The notes beneath the pieces are model-generated. The model saw only the letters and a program-made list of their open reading frames with translations, did not search any database and had not been told where the DNA came from. A stretch of DNA of 60,313 bases from a virus, in IMG/VR virus record IMGVR_UViG_3300028571_001115, positions 1 to 60,313 of that record. The stretch is one strand, 5' to 3'. Made by a program: the position numbers and the translations under genes. Positions 8,823 through 16,587 of this stretch are shown here, piece by piece (position 1 is the stretch's first letter; each line of letters opens with the position of its first letter).

Positions 8823-9088
8823 ACGCGTGCCCCCAGACGGCGGTTGCCGGGCGCGTGGATGCCGTTACGCGAGATCGGCGCACGGGCCTCGTCGTCCTCG
8901 TGGTTCTTGTTGTACTTCGTGTCGAACAGGTCCTTGACCATGATCTCGATCTGCTGTGCCGCAATGATACGGCCCCGCAGGTGCTCGTGACGTCCGTCAC
9001 CGCCCTGGCAGGCGATAAGTGCACTGATCTCGGCGTGACGGAACGCCTCGATGGATTTTTTCAGGTCGGCAACAAAGTCTTCCAACAT
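8819..9088 (-). CDS. Hypothetical protein
   Basis: An 89-aa, mostly helical and charged protein of unknown family. A GAGGGA ribosome-binding site precedes the ATG, and the stop overlaps the start of the GroES-like gene. It is the first gene after a regulatory region at 9139-9207, so it may start a transcript containing the chaperone and cold-shock genes. Confidence 0.55.
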   Translation of the reverse strand: MLEDFVADLKKSIEAFRHAEISALIACQGGDGRHEHLRGRIIAAQQIEIMVKDLFDTKYNKNHEDDEARAPISRNGIHAPGNRRLGARV

Positions 9089-9138
9089 CTCAGTCCCTCA
9101 TTTTTCGGGGACGTCTGAGCCGGATCGTGCGGGTCCAT

Positions 9139-9207
9139 TCTCGATGTTGGTATTCGTTTGGATCGTCAACCATTCAGTGCAAAATTTATTGTCCACTGAT
9201 GGTTGAC
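9139..9207 (-). promoter_or_regulatory. Regulatory region with two operators and a conserved CGAATACC box
   Basis: The gap between two late genes holds GTCCACTGATGGTTGAC (9191-9207) and the weaker GTCAACCATTCAGTGCA (9165-9181). On the minus strand the latter runs into TTGACG, 7 nt, then CGAATACCAACATC, an element found upstream of several other minus-strand genes. It is probably the promoter for 8819-9088 and the genes after it. On the plus strand, TTGACA (9203-9208), 17 nt and TATCGA also form a promoter-like pair pointing into the 3' end of the 810-aa gene. Confidence 0.5.
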
Positions 9208-9232
9208 ATCAGCTGAATGACTATGTATCGAA

Positions 9233-11665
9233 TTAGTCCTCGTCAGTGAAGCCCATCCGCCGGAGGATCTTTGCAGCCTCCCGCGTGTTGGTTTTAACCC
9301 CTTCAAACCGGTCCCCATGGCTGGCGCGCAGCTCGGCTGCCAGCCGGTGCGGGGAGACGATCTTGTTCTGGTCGACAATTCTTTGTACCGCTTCGGAGAT
9401 AACCGGATGCCCCTCAGTATCGAGTTTCTGGTGCAGTGCCGACCGAGCCTTGGCGTGCTCTGCCGAGTGTCCAGCAGCCTCGTGGCCGCGACCCCCAAAC
9501 AGGCCTGCGCGTGCCTCGCTGGTATCACTGCCGGTCGCCGCTGCCGTCGTTGCGCCAGCTGCCGCAGCTGTGATCTTGCCAAGACCGCGATCTGCGGCAA
9601 TCGCCTTTTTAGCCTCCTCGACATCGCCGCCCGATCGGTTGAGGTAGCCCTGCGTCTTCTTGGCTACTTTGCCGACGGTCTCATCGGCCATCGGGCCAGC
9701 CGGGATACCGGCGCGCCGACGCACCTCCTCGATGGCCTGGGCGCGACCTGGGCCGCCCTTGACATTCAGGGCGTGGTTCAGGGGCGACATGCCGTCGATG
9801 TGGCGCAGTTTGTCGCCAATGCTCGACAGGAGGTCGTCCTGCGCACTGTGGCGACCTGCGGCCTTGTCGAACAGGCTCTTGGACATGGTCTGGCTCGGGT
9901 CGCGCGTGAACTCCCCGGACGAGGTTTTCGGTTCAAATAAATCGCGCCCCATGGTCTGGCTCGGGTCGCGCGTGTAGGGTTGTGTTTGGTCTGCTTTTGC
10001 GAATGGAGGTTTAGATGACGACGTTACCAGATCCGATCCGGTTGCACCCCTTGGGACTGGCTGACCAAAGGCAGCCATTATCTCCTCAGGAGAACGCGCC
10101 TGTCCTTGAGGCGGAAGTGGCGGAGGTCCCCGAAGCCCGCCGTCAGGGCTTGATCGAGTGGCTTCTGCGCCAGTATCTGCCGTACGATTGGATGCCTCGC
10201 CAGTGGCAACACGAGCACGATCTCCTGGAGCATCGCCGTTTCGAGGAGTTTGTGCAAAGCCTTGACCCCCCGACTGATATTGCGAGCCGCCGCCGGGCGT
10301 ACGAGTTTCGTCACGGACAGAAAGCGCCGTTTTAGGCTGATCTGCCGCAAACGGCGGGATCTGCTTGCGCTGAATGGGCACTGGCTCGTAGGGAACGTCC
10401 TCTGCCTTGAGCTTGCGGATCGGCATGGCCGGGCGCTGCTCTGGGTCAAACCCGTCTGCACGAAGCTTGTCCTCAGCTGCGTTACGTTTGGCGTTCCTTG
10501 CCATATCCTTTGCCGATGTCGGCTGGATGGGTGCCCGCGCGGCGTTGATGAGCTTTTGTCCGCCCACGGCCATTAGCGAGCCACCAAGAAACGATGGCAG
10601 CGACTGATGTAGCGGGTCGTCAATCATGCCGGTCAAATTTTTAATGGCCTGATCGCGCGCCCGGGTGCCCGTGTCGTAGACGGCAGCATCCCACTCATCG
10701 GGCAGGGCCTTGCCTTCTAGCGCCATGCCGCCCCCAATGGCTCCGCCGGTCAGGTAGTCCTTGGTCTTGAGGGTTTGGCCTGCTGCCGTCTTTCGCACAG
10801 CGCCAATGGCAGGGATCGCAGTCCCAAGCGCGGTGAAGCCAACCATGGCTGCGGGAGCCGCCCATGGTAGCCGATCGCGAATGGGGGCCTGGGCTTGCCA
10901 TTCGTCGCCCACGCGGGTCTCTTCGTCGGCAAGTGCCTTGCGCGCAGCTTCTTTGGCTTGTGCCAGCGGCCCGCTGTTGCGGTACGTTTCGATTTGCTGA
11001 GTCAGGGTCTTGACTTGGCCACCGGCGTCTTCGCGGATTTGCTTGGCTTGCCCAGCCCTCACGCCGTTGGGCTTGTCCAGGTCCCGCAATCTCTGCTGCT
11101 GCGCATCGCGCTGCTTGATGAGGTCGTTCAGCCCCGGGTCGGTCCTATCGAGGTCCTCCAGGCTCTTGCGCATCTTTACAATTTGCGGGTTGGATGAAAC
11201 AGCATCCGACCGGCGTGTGGCTGCGCCCTGTACGCCATCGGCTGCCTCTGCCGCCGTCGTGAGGGTAGCCGAAGCCCCTGCTGCGCCAATTGCGCGTGCG
11301 CCACCAATGGCGCGCAGTATGGCTGCGGTCGGAAGCAAGCCAGCAATGGCGTTACCGGCTGAATTTGCTCCGTGCTTAGCCATGTCGCCGTATTCGCCAT
11401 TTTGATATGACGTGTACGCATCACCACCTGACTCGACGGCACGACCCAGGGACGGGATCCCCGTCAATTCAGCCCCAACGTTCCCAGCTGTCCGCGCGAA
11501 GTTGCCCGCAGTCGATTGGACAGCTGCCCACTGCTCTGGAGACAGCTCGCCGGTCATGTTGCCGCTGCCGTCGCCATAGTCCATCCCGGCAGATCCAGGG
11601 ATTGGATTGCCCATGGCGTCGTACAGCTGTTCATCGCGCACAAAGGGGGACTGGGCCGCCATCAA
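9233..11665 (-). CDS. Large probable internal virion (ejection) protein
   Basis: An 810-aa protein. Residues 1-110 are Gly/Ala-rich, residues 110-140 are an Ala-rich, possibly membrane-active stretch, and a coiled-coil-like region spans roughly 160-240. More Gly/Ala segments, a long Pro/Ser/Gly low-complexity region (about 450-590) and a charged C-terminus follow. The segment TRDPSQTM-x5-F occurs twice (about residues 565 and 587). Lying between portal and scaffold genes in a short-tailed phage, it is likely carried in the head and ejected with DNA. No enzyme motif was found. Confidence 0.5.
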   Translation of the reverse strand: MMAAQSPFVRDEQLYDAMGNPIPGSAGMDYGDGSGNMTGELSPEQWAAVQSTAGNFARTAGNVGAELTGIPSLGRAVESGGDAYTSYQNGEYGDMAKHGANSAGNAIAGLLPTAAILRAIGGARAIGAAGASATLTTAAEAADGVQGAATRRSDAVSSNPQIVKMRKSLEDLDRTDPGLNDLIKQRDAQQQRLRDLDKPNGVRAGQAKQIREDAGGQVKTLTQQIETYRNSGPLAQAKEAARKALADEETRVGDEWQAQAPIRDRLPWAAPAAMVGFTALGTAIPAIGAVRKTAAGQTLKTKDYLTGGAIGGGMALEGKALPDEWDAAVYDTGTRARDQAIKNLTGMIDDPLHQSLPSFLGGSLMAVGGQKLINAARAPIQPTSAKDMARNAKRNAAEDKLRADGFDPEQRPAMPIRKLKAEDVPYEPVPIQRKQIPPFAADQPKTALSVRDETRTPGGGSQYQSGGQGFAQTPRNGDAPGDRARVATGEASNRTADTGAEATRSSPDGGLRGPPPLPPQGQARSPEEIMAAFGQPVPRGATGSDLVTSSSKPPFAKADQTQPYTRDPSQTMGRDLFEPKTSSGEFTRDPSQTMSKSLFDKAAGRHSAQDDLLSSIGDKLRHIDGMSPLNHALNVKGGPGRAQAIEEVRRRAGIPAGPMADETVGKVAKKTQGYLNRSGGDVEEAKKAIAADRGLGKITAAAAGATTAAATGSDTSEARAGLFGGRGHEAAGHSAEHAKARSALHQKLDTEGHPVISEAVQRIVDQNKIVSPHRLAAELRASHGDRFEGVKTNTREAAKILRRMGFTDED
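9884..9974. repeat. Direct repeat within the 810-aa gene
   Basis: A 25-bp block beginning CATGGTCTGGCTCGG is repeated at 9884-9908 and 9950-9974. It encodes the duplicated TRDPSQTM motif of the internal virion protein. Confidence 0.8.
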
Positions 11666-11678
11666 ACACCTTTATCGA

Positions 11679-11948
11679 TTACTGTGGAGGCATGCCGCCA
11701 GGAGGCGGGCCACCTGGGCCTTCTATCATTGGATCCTGGGGCTGCTCATCGCCACCAAGGGCTGCCGCCAGCTCCTGGATCATCTGGGTCACCTGGGCGA
11801 GTGCCTCGGCGATAGCGGCGAGGATCTCCATGGGATCGCCGCCAGGGCCTTCAGGCATGCCGCCAGGGGCTGGACCGCCTGGGGGCATGCCTCCACCTGG
11901 AGGCATTGGTCCGCCTGGAGCGGCTGCAAACGGGCTCTGAGGAGGCAT
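11679..11948 (-). CDS. Pro/Gly-rich small protein
   Basis: An 89-aa protein. Both ends are made of Pro-Gly-Met repeats (PPGGGMPPGG type) and flank one amphipathic helix (about residues 40-68, ILAAIAEALAQVTQMIQELA). It is encoded directly after the portal gene, overlapping neither neighbour. The helix could bind the portal or a virion protein. Function is unknown and the family is not recognised. Confidence 0.55.
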   Translation of the reverse strand: MPPQSPFAAAPGGPMPPGGGMPPGGPAPGGMPEGPGGDPMEILAAIAEALAQVTQMIQELAAALGGDEQPQDPMIEGPGGPPPGGMPPQ

Positions 11949-11949
11949 C

Positions 11950-14676
11950 TTACTGTCCTTGTGATGGATCGTTGCGGAGGTGGTTGAGTTTGTTGCCGCG
12001 CGGCTGCTGCGATTGCTGCTGCTTGATCTGCATGTCCTGCTGAGCCGACTGGGCCTTCATTTGCCCCTCCTGCTCCATCTGCTGACCCTCCATGGCCATC
12101 TTCTGCTGGCCCATGGCTTGTTCCTGCTCCATTGACTGTGCGTCCATGTGCATCTGCTGTTCGGACTGCACGCGCTGCATTTGCATGTCGGTCTGCATCT
12201 GCTGCTCTTGCATCTGAGCCTGACGCTGCTGGGTCTGCATCTCCAGCTCGCTCTTCTGCTGGTCGATCTGCGCCTTCATCTGCGCCTGCATATGAGCGGT
12301 CTCGGCTTTGAGCCGCGCCATCTGCTGCTCGGCCTGTAGCTTGGCCTGCTCGCGCTGCAGCTCGAACTGGTGCTTCTCCTGCTGCATCTGCATGCCCTGC
12401 TGATGCTTCTCGCGCTCGATCTGGAGCTTTTCGCGTTCGATCTGGATCTCGTTCTGGCCCTTGCCGTCTTTGCCCTCCTCGGCTGGAACCGGTAGCCCAG
12501 CCACCTGAGCGAGCGCAGGAGCCATCTGGGCGACAGCCTCCGCGATCTGCTCTGGCGGCGTGTTGCCAGACATCTGACCGCTCTGTGGGTCCATATAACC
12601 AGCAGGCGCGCCAAGGCCACGGGCGTGGGTCGCCCAGGCGTAGGCCATATGTTGGCCGATAATCGCAATCGCTGCCGGGCCGACTTGCTTCTGGACCTCG
12701 GGATTTCCCCCATACTGCGGGTTAGACATAAATGCCCACAGCACCTGAAGGTGCGCGACATGGTTCTGCTCCGGCGTGACCATCACTGGCTTGCCCAGCA
12801 TGATCGCCTGGACCTCGCCGATCGGGTCGTAGCTGATTGGTTTGGGGTCTGCTGGCAGCAGCTCGTCGATGTCGGGTACGCGCATCGCCTGCAGCATCCG
12901 CCGGGCAGCGATCTTGATCGGCACCACGCCGGTCTCGACCGCCATCTGGAACACGCCCTGCGCCTGCGCCATGCGCTGCTGCGTCGAAAAGATGTTTGGG
13001 TCCGACACCGGAATAACCGACACGCCGGGCGCGAAGTCGTCGACGTAGACCGTGCGCTGCTGGCCCGACACCTCGTAGGGGTAGCCGCCCTCCGGCACGT
13101 ACTTTTGGCACAGCTCGTAGCGCAGGCGCAGCTCGCGCCCGAGCGACGCGTGAGCCATCCGGTGGATAGTCGACATCACCTTCCCACCCTGCTCGATCAT
13201 CTGCTGGGTTGTGCCGACCGGCGCGTTTTTGGGGCTCTCGTCGCCGGTCATCAACTCAGTGGTCGCCGTAAACCGCTGCGCGGCTCCCTCAAGGTGGGCG
13301 ACCATCTGCATCAGGACCGGAGAGGGCTCCTTGACCGGCAGCGGGAAGAAGGCGTTTTTGAGGTCCTCGGTGGTCGCGTCGACCGGGATCCACTGGCCCG
13401 GCGTCGAGATAAGCCGCTGCCCCTTGATGTTGGCGTTTTTGCTGATGAAGCCGCCCGAGAGCGACGCGGACGCCGCGCTGTCGAGGAGGACGCGGATCGC
13501 GCCGGTCGCTGCCGTCTGAAGTCCGCCGATGCAGTGAAACAGGCCGAGGCCATAGAAGCCCGGCCCGGGGATGTAATCATATTTTTCGATGTAGACCTTG
13601 CGGTTGCACATCGGGTCGTCTTCGTCCCAGGCGCGATAGATCGCCAACACCTTGCGGCTGGCGCGCTCGATCGACACGACGTAACTGCGTTCCAAGCCGG
13701 TCGGCTCGCCGTTCTCGTCGACGTGGTCGTCGCCCTCCAGGTCGATGTCGATGCAGGTCTCAAAGATCTCGTAGCGGTTCGACTTGTCGTCGCCATCGGG
13801 TGCGGCGTCGCTCATCTCGTCGTTCGCCGTCATGATCTCGTCGCGCGTCTCGTCGGTCGGCAGATCGATGTCAGCCTTGCGATAGTGCTTGACAATCTGC
13901 AGGCGGGTCAGCTCGTTTTTCGACTTGAACATGCGGTGCGTGAAGCGCTGCGCAGTCTTGAGGCTGGTGGCCTCGGCAGGCACGATCAGATCATTGGCCG
14001 ACACGTAGATGCCAACGTTGCGCTGCAGGATCGGGTCGCGGTAGGTCTTGCGGAAGCTGTTGCCGTGGAACGGGACATGCCAGAGCAGACGCGAGGTCTC
14101 CTGGATGTAGGCCTCGTCCTCGATCGTCATCTCGTAGTTCATGTACTCGGCGACGCGCTCGGCCCGGGCGTTCTTGTCCTCCGTCTGCGCCCCCATCACC
14201 TTGCCCTTGCATGGGCCTTCAGGCGGGAACAGCTCGCCCATGGCACGCGCCCAGAACTGGGTGACAGCCTCGATCAGCAGGGGGTGGACGGCATTGGACG
14301 CGCCAGGGAAGGGGCCGTCGTCGATGTCGCTTTCGATTAACCCCATCATCTCAAGGCCGCGCTCAAATCGCTCACGCCACGGACGCCGCTCCTCGATGTC
14401 GTCCTCGACCATCATGGCGATGTCCTGGCCGAGTTTGTCGAGGTGGTCCTCGTCGAGCACAAGGGCGAGGTTATCGCCGTGGGTTTCGGGGGTGTCCATC
14501 AGGCTCGGCGCATTGAAGCCAGCCTCGTCGACGTTGCCGTCGGCGTCCATCTCAAACGTCGAGTGCAGTGGGTTCTCGCCCTCGCCCAGGTCGACCATGA
14601 TGTCGTTGTCAGGCATCGGCATGCCGAGATCGGCTGCCGTATAGGATTGCTGACGTGTTTGGCCGAGGCGCGGCAT
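11950..14676 (-). CDS. Portal protein, P22-type, large
   Basis: A 908-aa protein. Residues 80-600 have portal features: ERRPWRERFERGLEMMG, then FPGASNAVHPLLIEAVTQFWARAMGELFP, YIPGPGFYGLGLFHCIGGLQTAATGAIRVLLD and the following wing/stem region. The last 180 residues are a Gln/Met/Glu-rich coiled coil, plausibly the barrel that extends into the head of short-tailed phages. It is the DNA-entry channel and terminase docking site. The scaffold, capsid and adaptor genes lie downstream on the same strand, so the assignment is firm. Confidence 0.85.
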   Translation of the reverse strand: MPRLGQTRQQSYTAADLGMPMPDNDIMVDLGEGENPLHSTFEMDADGNVDEAGFNAPSLMDTPETHGDNLALVLDEDHLDKLGQDIAMMVEDDIEERRPWRERFERGLEMMGLIESDIDDGPFPGASNAVHPLLIEAVTQFWARAMGELFPPEGPCKGKVMGAQTEDKNARAERVAEYMNYEMTIEDEAYIQETSRLLWHVPFHGNSFRKTYRDPILQRNVGIYVSANDLIVPAEATSLKTAQRFTHRMFKSKNELTRLQIVKHYRKADIDLPTDETRDEIMTANDEMSDAAPDGDDKSNRYEIFETCIDIDLEGDDHVDENGEPTGLERSYVVSIERASRKVLAIYRAWDEDDPMCNRKVYIEKYDYIPGPGFYGLGLFHCIGGLQTAATGAIRVLLDSAASASLSGGFISKNANIKGQRLISTPGQWIPVDATTEDLKNAFFPLPVKEPSPVLMQMVAHLEGAAQRFTATTELMTGDESPKNAPVGTTQQMIEQGGKVMSTIHRMAHASLGRELRLRYELCQKYVPEGGYPYEVSGQQRTVYVDDFAPGVSVIPVSDPNIFSTQQRMAQAQGVFQMAVETGVVPIKIAARRMLQAMRVPDIDELLPADPKPISYDPIGEVQAIMLGKPVMVTPEQNHVAHLQVLWAFMSNPQYGGNPEVQKQVGPAAIAIIGQHMAYAWATHARGLGAPAGYMDPQSGQMSGNTPPEQIAEAVAQMAPALAQVAGLPVPAEEGKDGKGQNEIQIEREKLQIEREKHQQGMQMQQEKHQFELQREQAKLQAEQQMARLKAETAHMQAQMKAQIDQQKSELEMQTQQRQAQMQEQQMQTDMQMQRVQSEQQMHMDAQSMEQEQAMGQQKMAMEGQQMEQEGQMKAQSAQQDMQIKQQQSQQPRGNKLNHLRNDPSQGQ

Positions 14677-14760
14677 TGCTGTCCCTCAAACTGGGTTTGG
14701 AAGCAGCAGCAGCAACGAGTTGTCAGTCCGGGAGCCGCCTTTCGGCGGACAAGGTCAATG

Positions 14761-14787
14761 GATGGTGGTATTCGTTTTGGGCGTCAA
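14761..14787 (-). promoter_or_regulatory. Conserved TTGACG-N7-CGAATACC element before the portal gene
   Basis: On the minus strand: TTGACG, then 7 nt, then CGAATACCACCATC. The same block recurs at 9139, 29505, 39195 and (box only) 42302, each time just upstream of a minus-strand gene. A small hairpin (CCGCC-GAAA-GGCGG, near 14731-14745) follows in the portal leader. It is a candidate late promoter whose -10 does not resemble the sigma-70 type. Confidence 0.4.
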
Positions 14788-14942
14788 CCCCGGCGCAGGA
14801 ACCACTCGTGCGCGTTCTTGGTCAAGATCGCGTCCTCCAGGGCGTGGTGCGGGCTCGGGTTGAGGATGTGGTCGACACGCACGTCGCCAACCAGCTGCTT
14901 CAGGTCCATAACCATCATTGGCCACCCTTTCGGCAGGTCCAT
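14784..14942 (-). CDS. Short 3'-5' exonuclease-like fragment
   Basis: A 52-aa protein with an excellent AAGGAG ribosome-binding site. It contains DHILNPSPHHALEDAI followed by KNAHEWFL. This matches the last part (Exo III motif, HxxxxD type) of DnaQ-like 3'-5' exonucleases of the Rv2179c/phage class. The catalytic DxE and middle motifs are absent, so it cannot be a nuclease alone. It is a remnant, or a small protein that kept the fold's last helices. A 4-residue MDLKQL start fits the end of a longer ancestral gene. Confidence 0.5.
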   Translation of the reverse strand: MDLPKGWPMMVMDLKQLVGDVRVDHILNPSPHHALEDAILTKNAHEWFLRRG

Positions 14943-14969
14943 CGTGATCTTCTCCTTTTTTTGATGGGG

Positions 14970-15065
14970 TCAGGCCAGCCCCAGACACACGGTCGCCCAA
15001 GTCCACACAGCAAGCACGTCCTGGGGCATGTCTTGGCCCCGTGCATGATCAGGCGGTTGCGGCAT
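14970..15065 (-). CDS. Possible 31-aa micro-protein
   Basis: A short frame starting one base after the preceding stop (TGA-G-ATG), with a hydrophobic C-terminal half (VLAVWTWATVCLGLA). It could be a small membrane peptide. Support is only the operon spacing and hydrophobicity. Confidence 0.3.
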   Translation of the reverse strand: MPQPPDHARGQDMPQDVLAVWTWATVCLGLA

Positions 15066-15066
15066 C

Positions 15067-15258
15067 TCACTTTTCGATTTCCATAATTCGGTCAGCTATC
15101 GTGCCGAGCTGCAGGTGGACGACGCCGTTCGGAGCCAGCTCCAAGACGTTGATGACGACGACGCCGTCACCTCGATCAAAGCAGCCACACTGATCACGCA
15201 ACGCGTCAGCGAGAATTGCCTCCAGCTGTCTCTTGCGTGTGATGTCCGGCCTCTTCAT
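15067..15258 (-). CDS. Hypothetical small protein
   Basis: A 63-aa protein starting at the ATG that overlaps the previous stop (ATGA); an in-frame start four codons upstream is possible. Mixed helical start (TRKRQLEAILADAL) and beta end (NGVVHLQLGTIADRI). Function unknown. Confidence 0.5.
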   Translation of the reverse strand: MKRPDITRKRQLEAILADALRDQCGCFDRGDGVVVINVLELAPNGVVHLQLGTIADRIMEIEK

Positions 15259-15413
15259 AGGCGCACCCACTTGCGCTGCTGCGCGTACAGGGCGATGGGC
15301 GAGGCCCGGCTCATCATCGGGTGCGGACGGATCCGCAGGCTCATACGCAGGACCTCAAGGGTCGCCCGTGCCATCGGCGTCAGCCCTGTGGGTGGCTTCC
15401 AGGTGCCTGTCAC
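15255..15413 (-). CDS. Hypothetical 52-aa basic protein, GTG start
   Basis: The GTG start overlaps the preceding stop (GTGA), and the stop overlaps the next ATG (ATGA), so it is flanked by coupling overlaps on both sides. The product is basic and Met/Arg-rich (MARATLEVLRMSLRIRP). No family is recognised; the overlaps are the main evidence that it is translated. Confidence 0.5.
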   Translation of the reverse strand: MTGTWKPPTGLTPMARATLEVLRMSLRIRPHPMMSRASPIALYAQQRKWVRL

Positions 15414-15583
15414 TTTTGCACTACCTCCTCACCATTCGTCACGTCAATCAACATGGCGGTGCATTTGTCCCTCAGCCGATCCAAATCCACCCGCAGAGCA
15501 ATTGGCAAACCGCTCTTGTTGGTCGCCTCAGTAAGCGCGACGGCGACGGCCTCGACGACAGCATTGATGTTAATTTTCAACAT
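15410..15583 (-). CDS. Hypothetical small protein
   Basis: A 57-aa protein. The ATG chosen has an ideal AAAAAGGAGA ribosome-binding site; a frame extension of 15 codons upstream lacks one. It starts with the amphipathic MLKININAVVEAVAVAL and is otherwise unrecognised. Its stop overlaps the next gene's GTG. Confidence 0.5.
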   Translation of the reverse strand: MLKININAVVEAVAVALTEATNKSGLPIALRVDLDRLRDKCTAMLIDVTNGEEVVQK

Positions 15584-15599
15584 ATTGTAAATCTCCTTT

Positions 15600-15752
15600 T
15601 TAGCCCAATGCCTCCTTGACCCGGTCATGGCGATCTTTTGGCAGGTAACAGATCAGGGTTTTGATCAGGAAGGCGGCGGCGCTTTCGGCCATCTTGTCCC
15701 CAAGCTCCAGCTTGATGTCGAGCAGGAACCGCGCCATCGCCTCGTCGAGCAC
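15600..15752 (-). CDS. 3' part of a frameshifted small gene
   Basis: This frame encodes LDEAMARFLLDIKLELGDKM and a helical end LIKTLICYLPKDRHDRV. It looks like the natural continuation of the upstream gene (15625-15897), joined if one C near 15753 is removed. Read alone it would start at the GTG at 15752. The residue pattern here is far more protein-like than the overlapping frame. It is either a separate overlapping gene or the second half of a frameshifted one. Confidence 0.45.
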   Translation of the reverse strand: MLDEAMARFLLDIKLELGDKMAESAAAFLIKTLICYLPKDRHDRVKEALG

Positions 15753-15897
15753 GCGGCATCGACACCAGCTTGTTGCCAGCCGCCATGGTCTCGATGCCGG
15801 TCAACATGGCGTGGACGAGATGCGTTGCGGCCTCTTCGGCTCCACGGACCTCGTCCACCGACATCTTGCGCGGCTCGGGGATGGCAGGCTGGCTCAT
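15625..15897 (-). CDS. 5' part of a frameshifted small gene
   Basis: Residues 1-46 of 90 are protein-like (EEAATHLVHAMLTGIETMAA); after that the frame turns Arg/Pro/Gly-rich like a shadow frame. The proper continuation appears one base away (15600-15752). The ATG overlaps the TAA of the micro-gene upstream (TAAATG). Function is unknown. Confidence 0.45.
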   Translation of the reverse strand: MSQPAIPEPRKMSVDEVRGAEEAATHLVHAMLTGIETMAAGNKLVSMPRARRGDGAVPARHQAGAWGQDGRKRRRLPDQNPDLLPAKRSP

Positions 15898-15960
15898 TTA
15901 TCGTCCCATCAAAATAAATAGCGCGGCCAGGATCGGCACATAGATCAGCAGGTCAAGCAC
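15898..15960 (-). CDS. Possible 20-aa membrane micropeptide
   Basis: The GTG start overlaps the end of the DUF550 gene, and the TAA abuts the next ATG. The whole product is one hydrophobic segment (LLIYVPILAALFILM). Spacing and hydrophobicity are the only support. Confidence 0.3.
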   Translation of the reverse strand: MLDLLIYVPILAALFILMGR

Positions 15961-16288
15961 TGGTGTCGCCCTCGCGGTAGTGTTCGGTAGGCTGATCGGG
16001 GATCTGGTTGATCAGGGGTGGCCAGCGGCGCGAGCGGTTCAGCGTCTGCTTGTTGACCAACGCCTGGGCGACCGCCAGCGGGGTGTGACCGGCGCGCAGT
16101 GCGCCGTCGATGCCGAGCGTGATGATGTCGACCCACTGGCCGAGCGCGGCATCTGGCGTGTGCGCCTGCCGCACCTCGTCGCTTTCGCGCTCGATGTGGC
16201 GCAGCAGGCCCTCGGTGCGGTCGCCCTCGCCGAACGTTCTCTTGGACCACGCCCAGTGGTCATGGATGAAGGTGACGAGGTTGATCAC
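15953..16288 (-). CDS. DUF550 dATP/dGTP pyrophosphohydrolase-like protein
   Basis: A 111-aa protein from a GTG that overlaps the preceding stop. It follows the DUF550 pattern: FGEGDRTEGLLRHIERESDE, then LGQWVDIITLGIDGALRAG and ALVNKQTLNRSRRWP. The EExxD-like acidic residues (ERESDE, WVD) are the expected metal-binding positions of MazG-type enzymes. It would hydrolyse dNTPs or modified nucleotides, a nucleotide-pool or anti-defence role. It is encoded next to the Acb2-like gene. Confidence 0.7.
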   Translation of the reverse strand: MINLVTFIHDHWAWSKRTFGEGDRTEGLLRHIERESDEVRQAHTPDAALGQWVDIITLGIDGALRAGHTPLAVAQALVNKQTLNRSRRWPPLINQIPDQPTEHYREGDTSA

Positions 16289-16587
16289 TGGCTGTCCTCT
16301 GGCTGGTTGATGCGGTCCTCTGGCGGGTTGATGCGGGTCGGCTGGAACACGGCGCGGTTTGCCCACATAAAAGCTTCCTGGATCTTGGTGCGCGCCAGGG
16401 CCAGCATGCGCGGGTCGATTGGAAGATTAGCTTGCCCGGGGACGTGCGTGCCGTTCAGGCTGCCCATCTTATCGAGCTGGCGCAGCACGCGCTCCTCCAG
16501 ATCCTTGTTCTCGTTCACCAGGGCGACCTTATCGGTCGACTGGGCAGTGTAGCCCTGCACCGGCAGCGGCTTAAGGTCTTCTGTCAT
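16285..16587 (-). CDS. acb2: Acb2-like anti-CBASS protein (Acb2/Tad1 hairpin)
   Basis: A 100-aa protein with the helical-hairpin pattern of the Acb2 family: QGYTAQSTDKVALVNENK, LEERVLRQLDKM, then DPRMLALARTKIQEAF followed by NRAVFQPTRI. Acb2 hexamers sequester the cyclic di- or trinucleotides made by CBASS defence, so the Cap effector is not activated. The last 15 residues are a Pro/Asp-rich extension. A 15-residue insert lies between the two helices (NGTHVPGQANLPI). It sits in an accessory row beside a nucleotide hydrolase. Assignment is by family pattern. Confidence 0.65.
   Translation of the reverse strand: MTEDLKPLPVQGYTAQSTDKVALVNENKDLEERVLRQLDKMGSLNGTHVPGQANLPIDPRMLALARTKIQEAFMWANRAVFQPTRINPPEDRINQPEDSQ

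Noticed and set aside
10015-10335. A 106-codon plus-strand open frame with protein-like composition
   Set aside because: It is antiparallel to the low-complexity region of the 810-aa virion gene and has no ribosome-binding site or partner genes; most likely a shadow of biased codon use.
11950-12480. Gln/Met-rich repeats at the portal C-terminus as a possible separate protein
   Set aside because: The frame is continuous with the portal and long barrel-type tails are known in short-tailed phages.
12625-14340. A 571-codon open frame antisense to the portal gene
   Set aside because: Composition is dominated by Asp, Arg, His, Leu and Val, typical of the reverse frame of GC-rich genes; the portal frame is clearly real.
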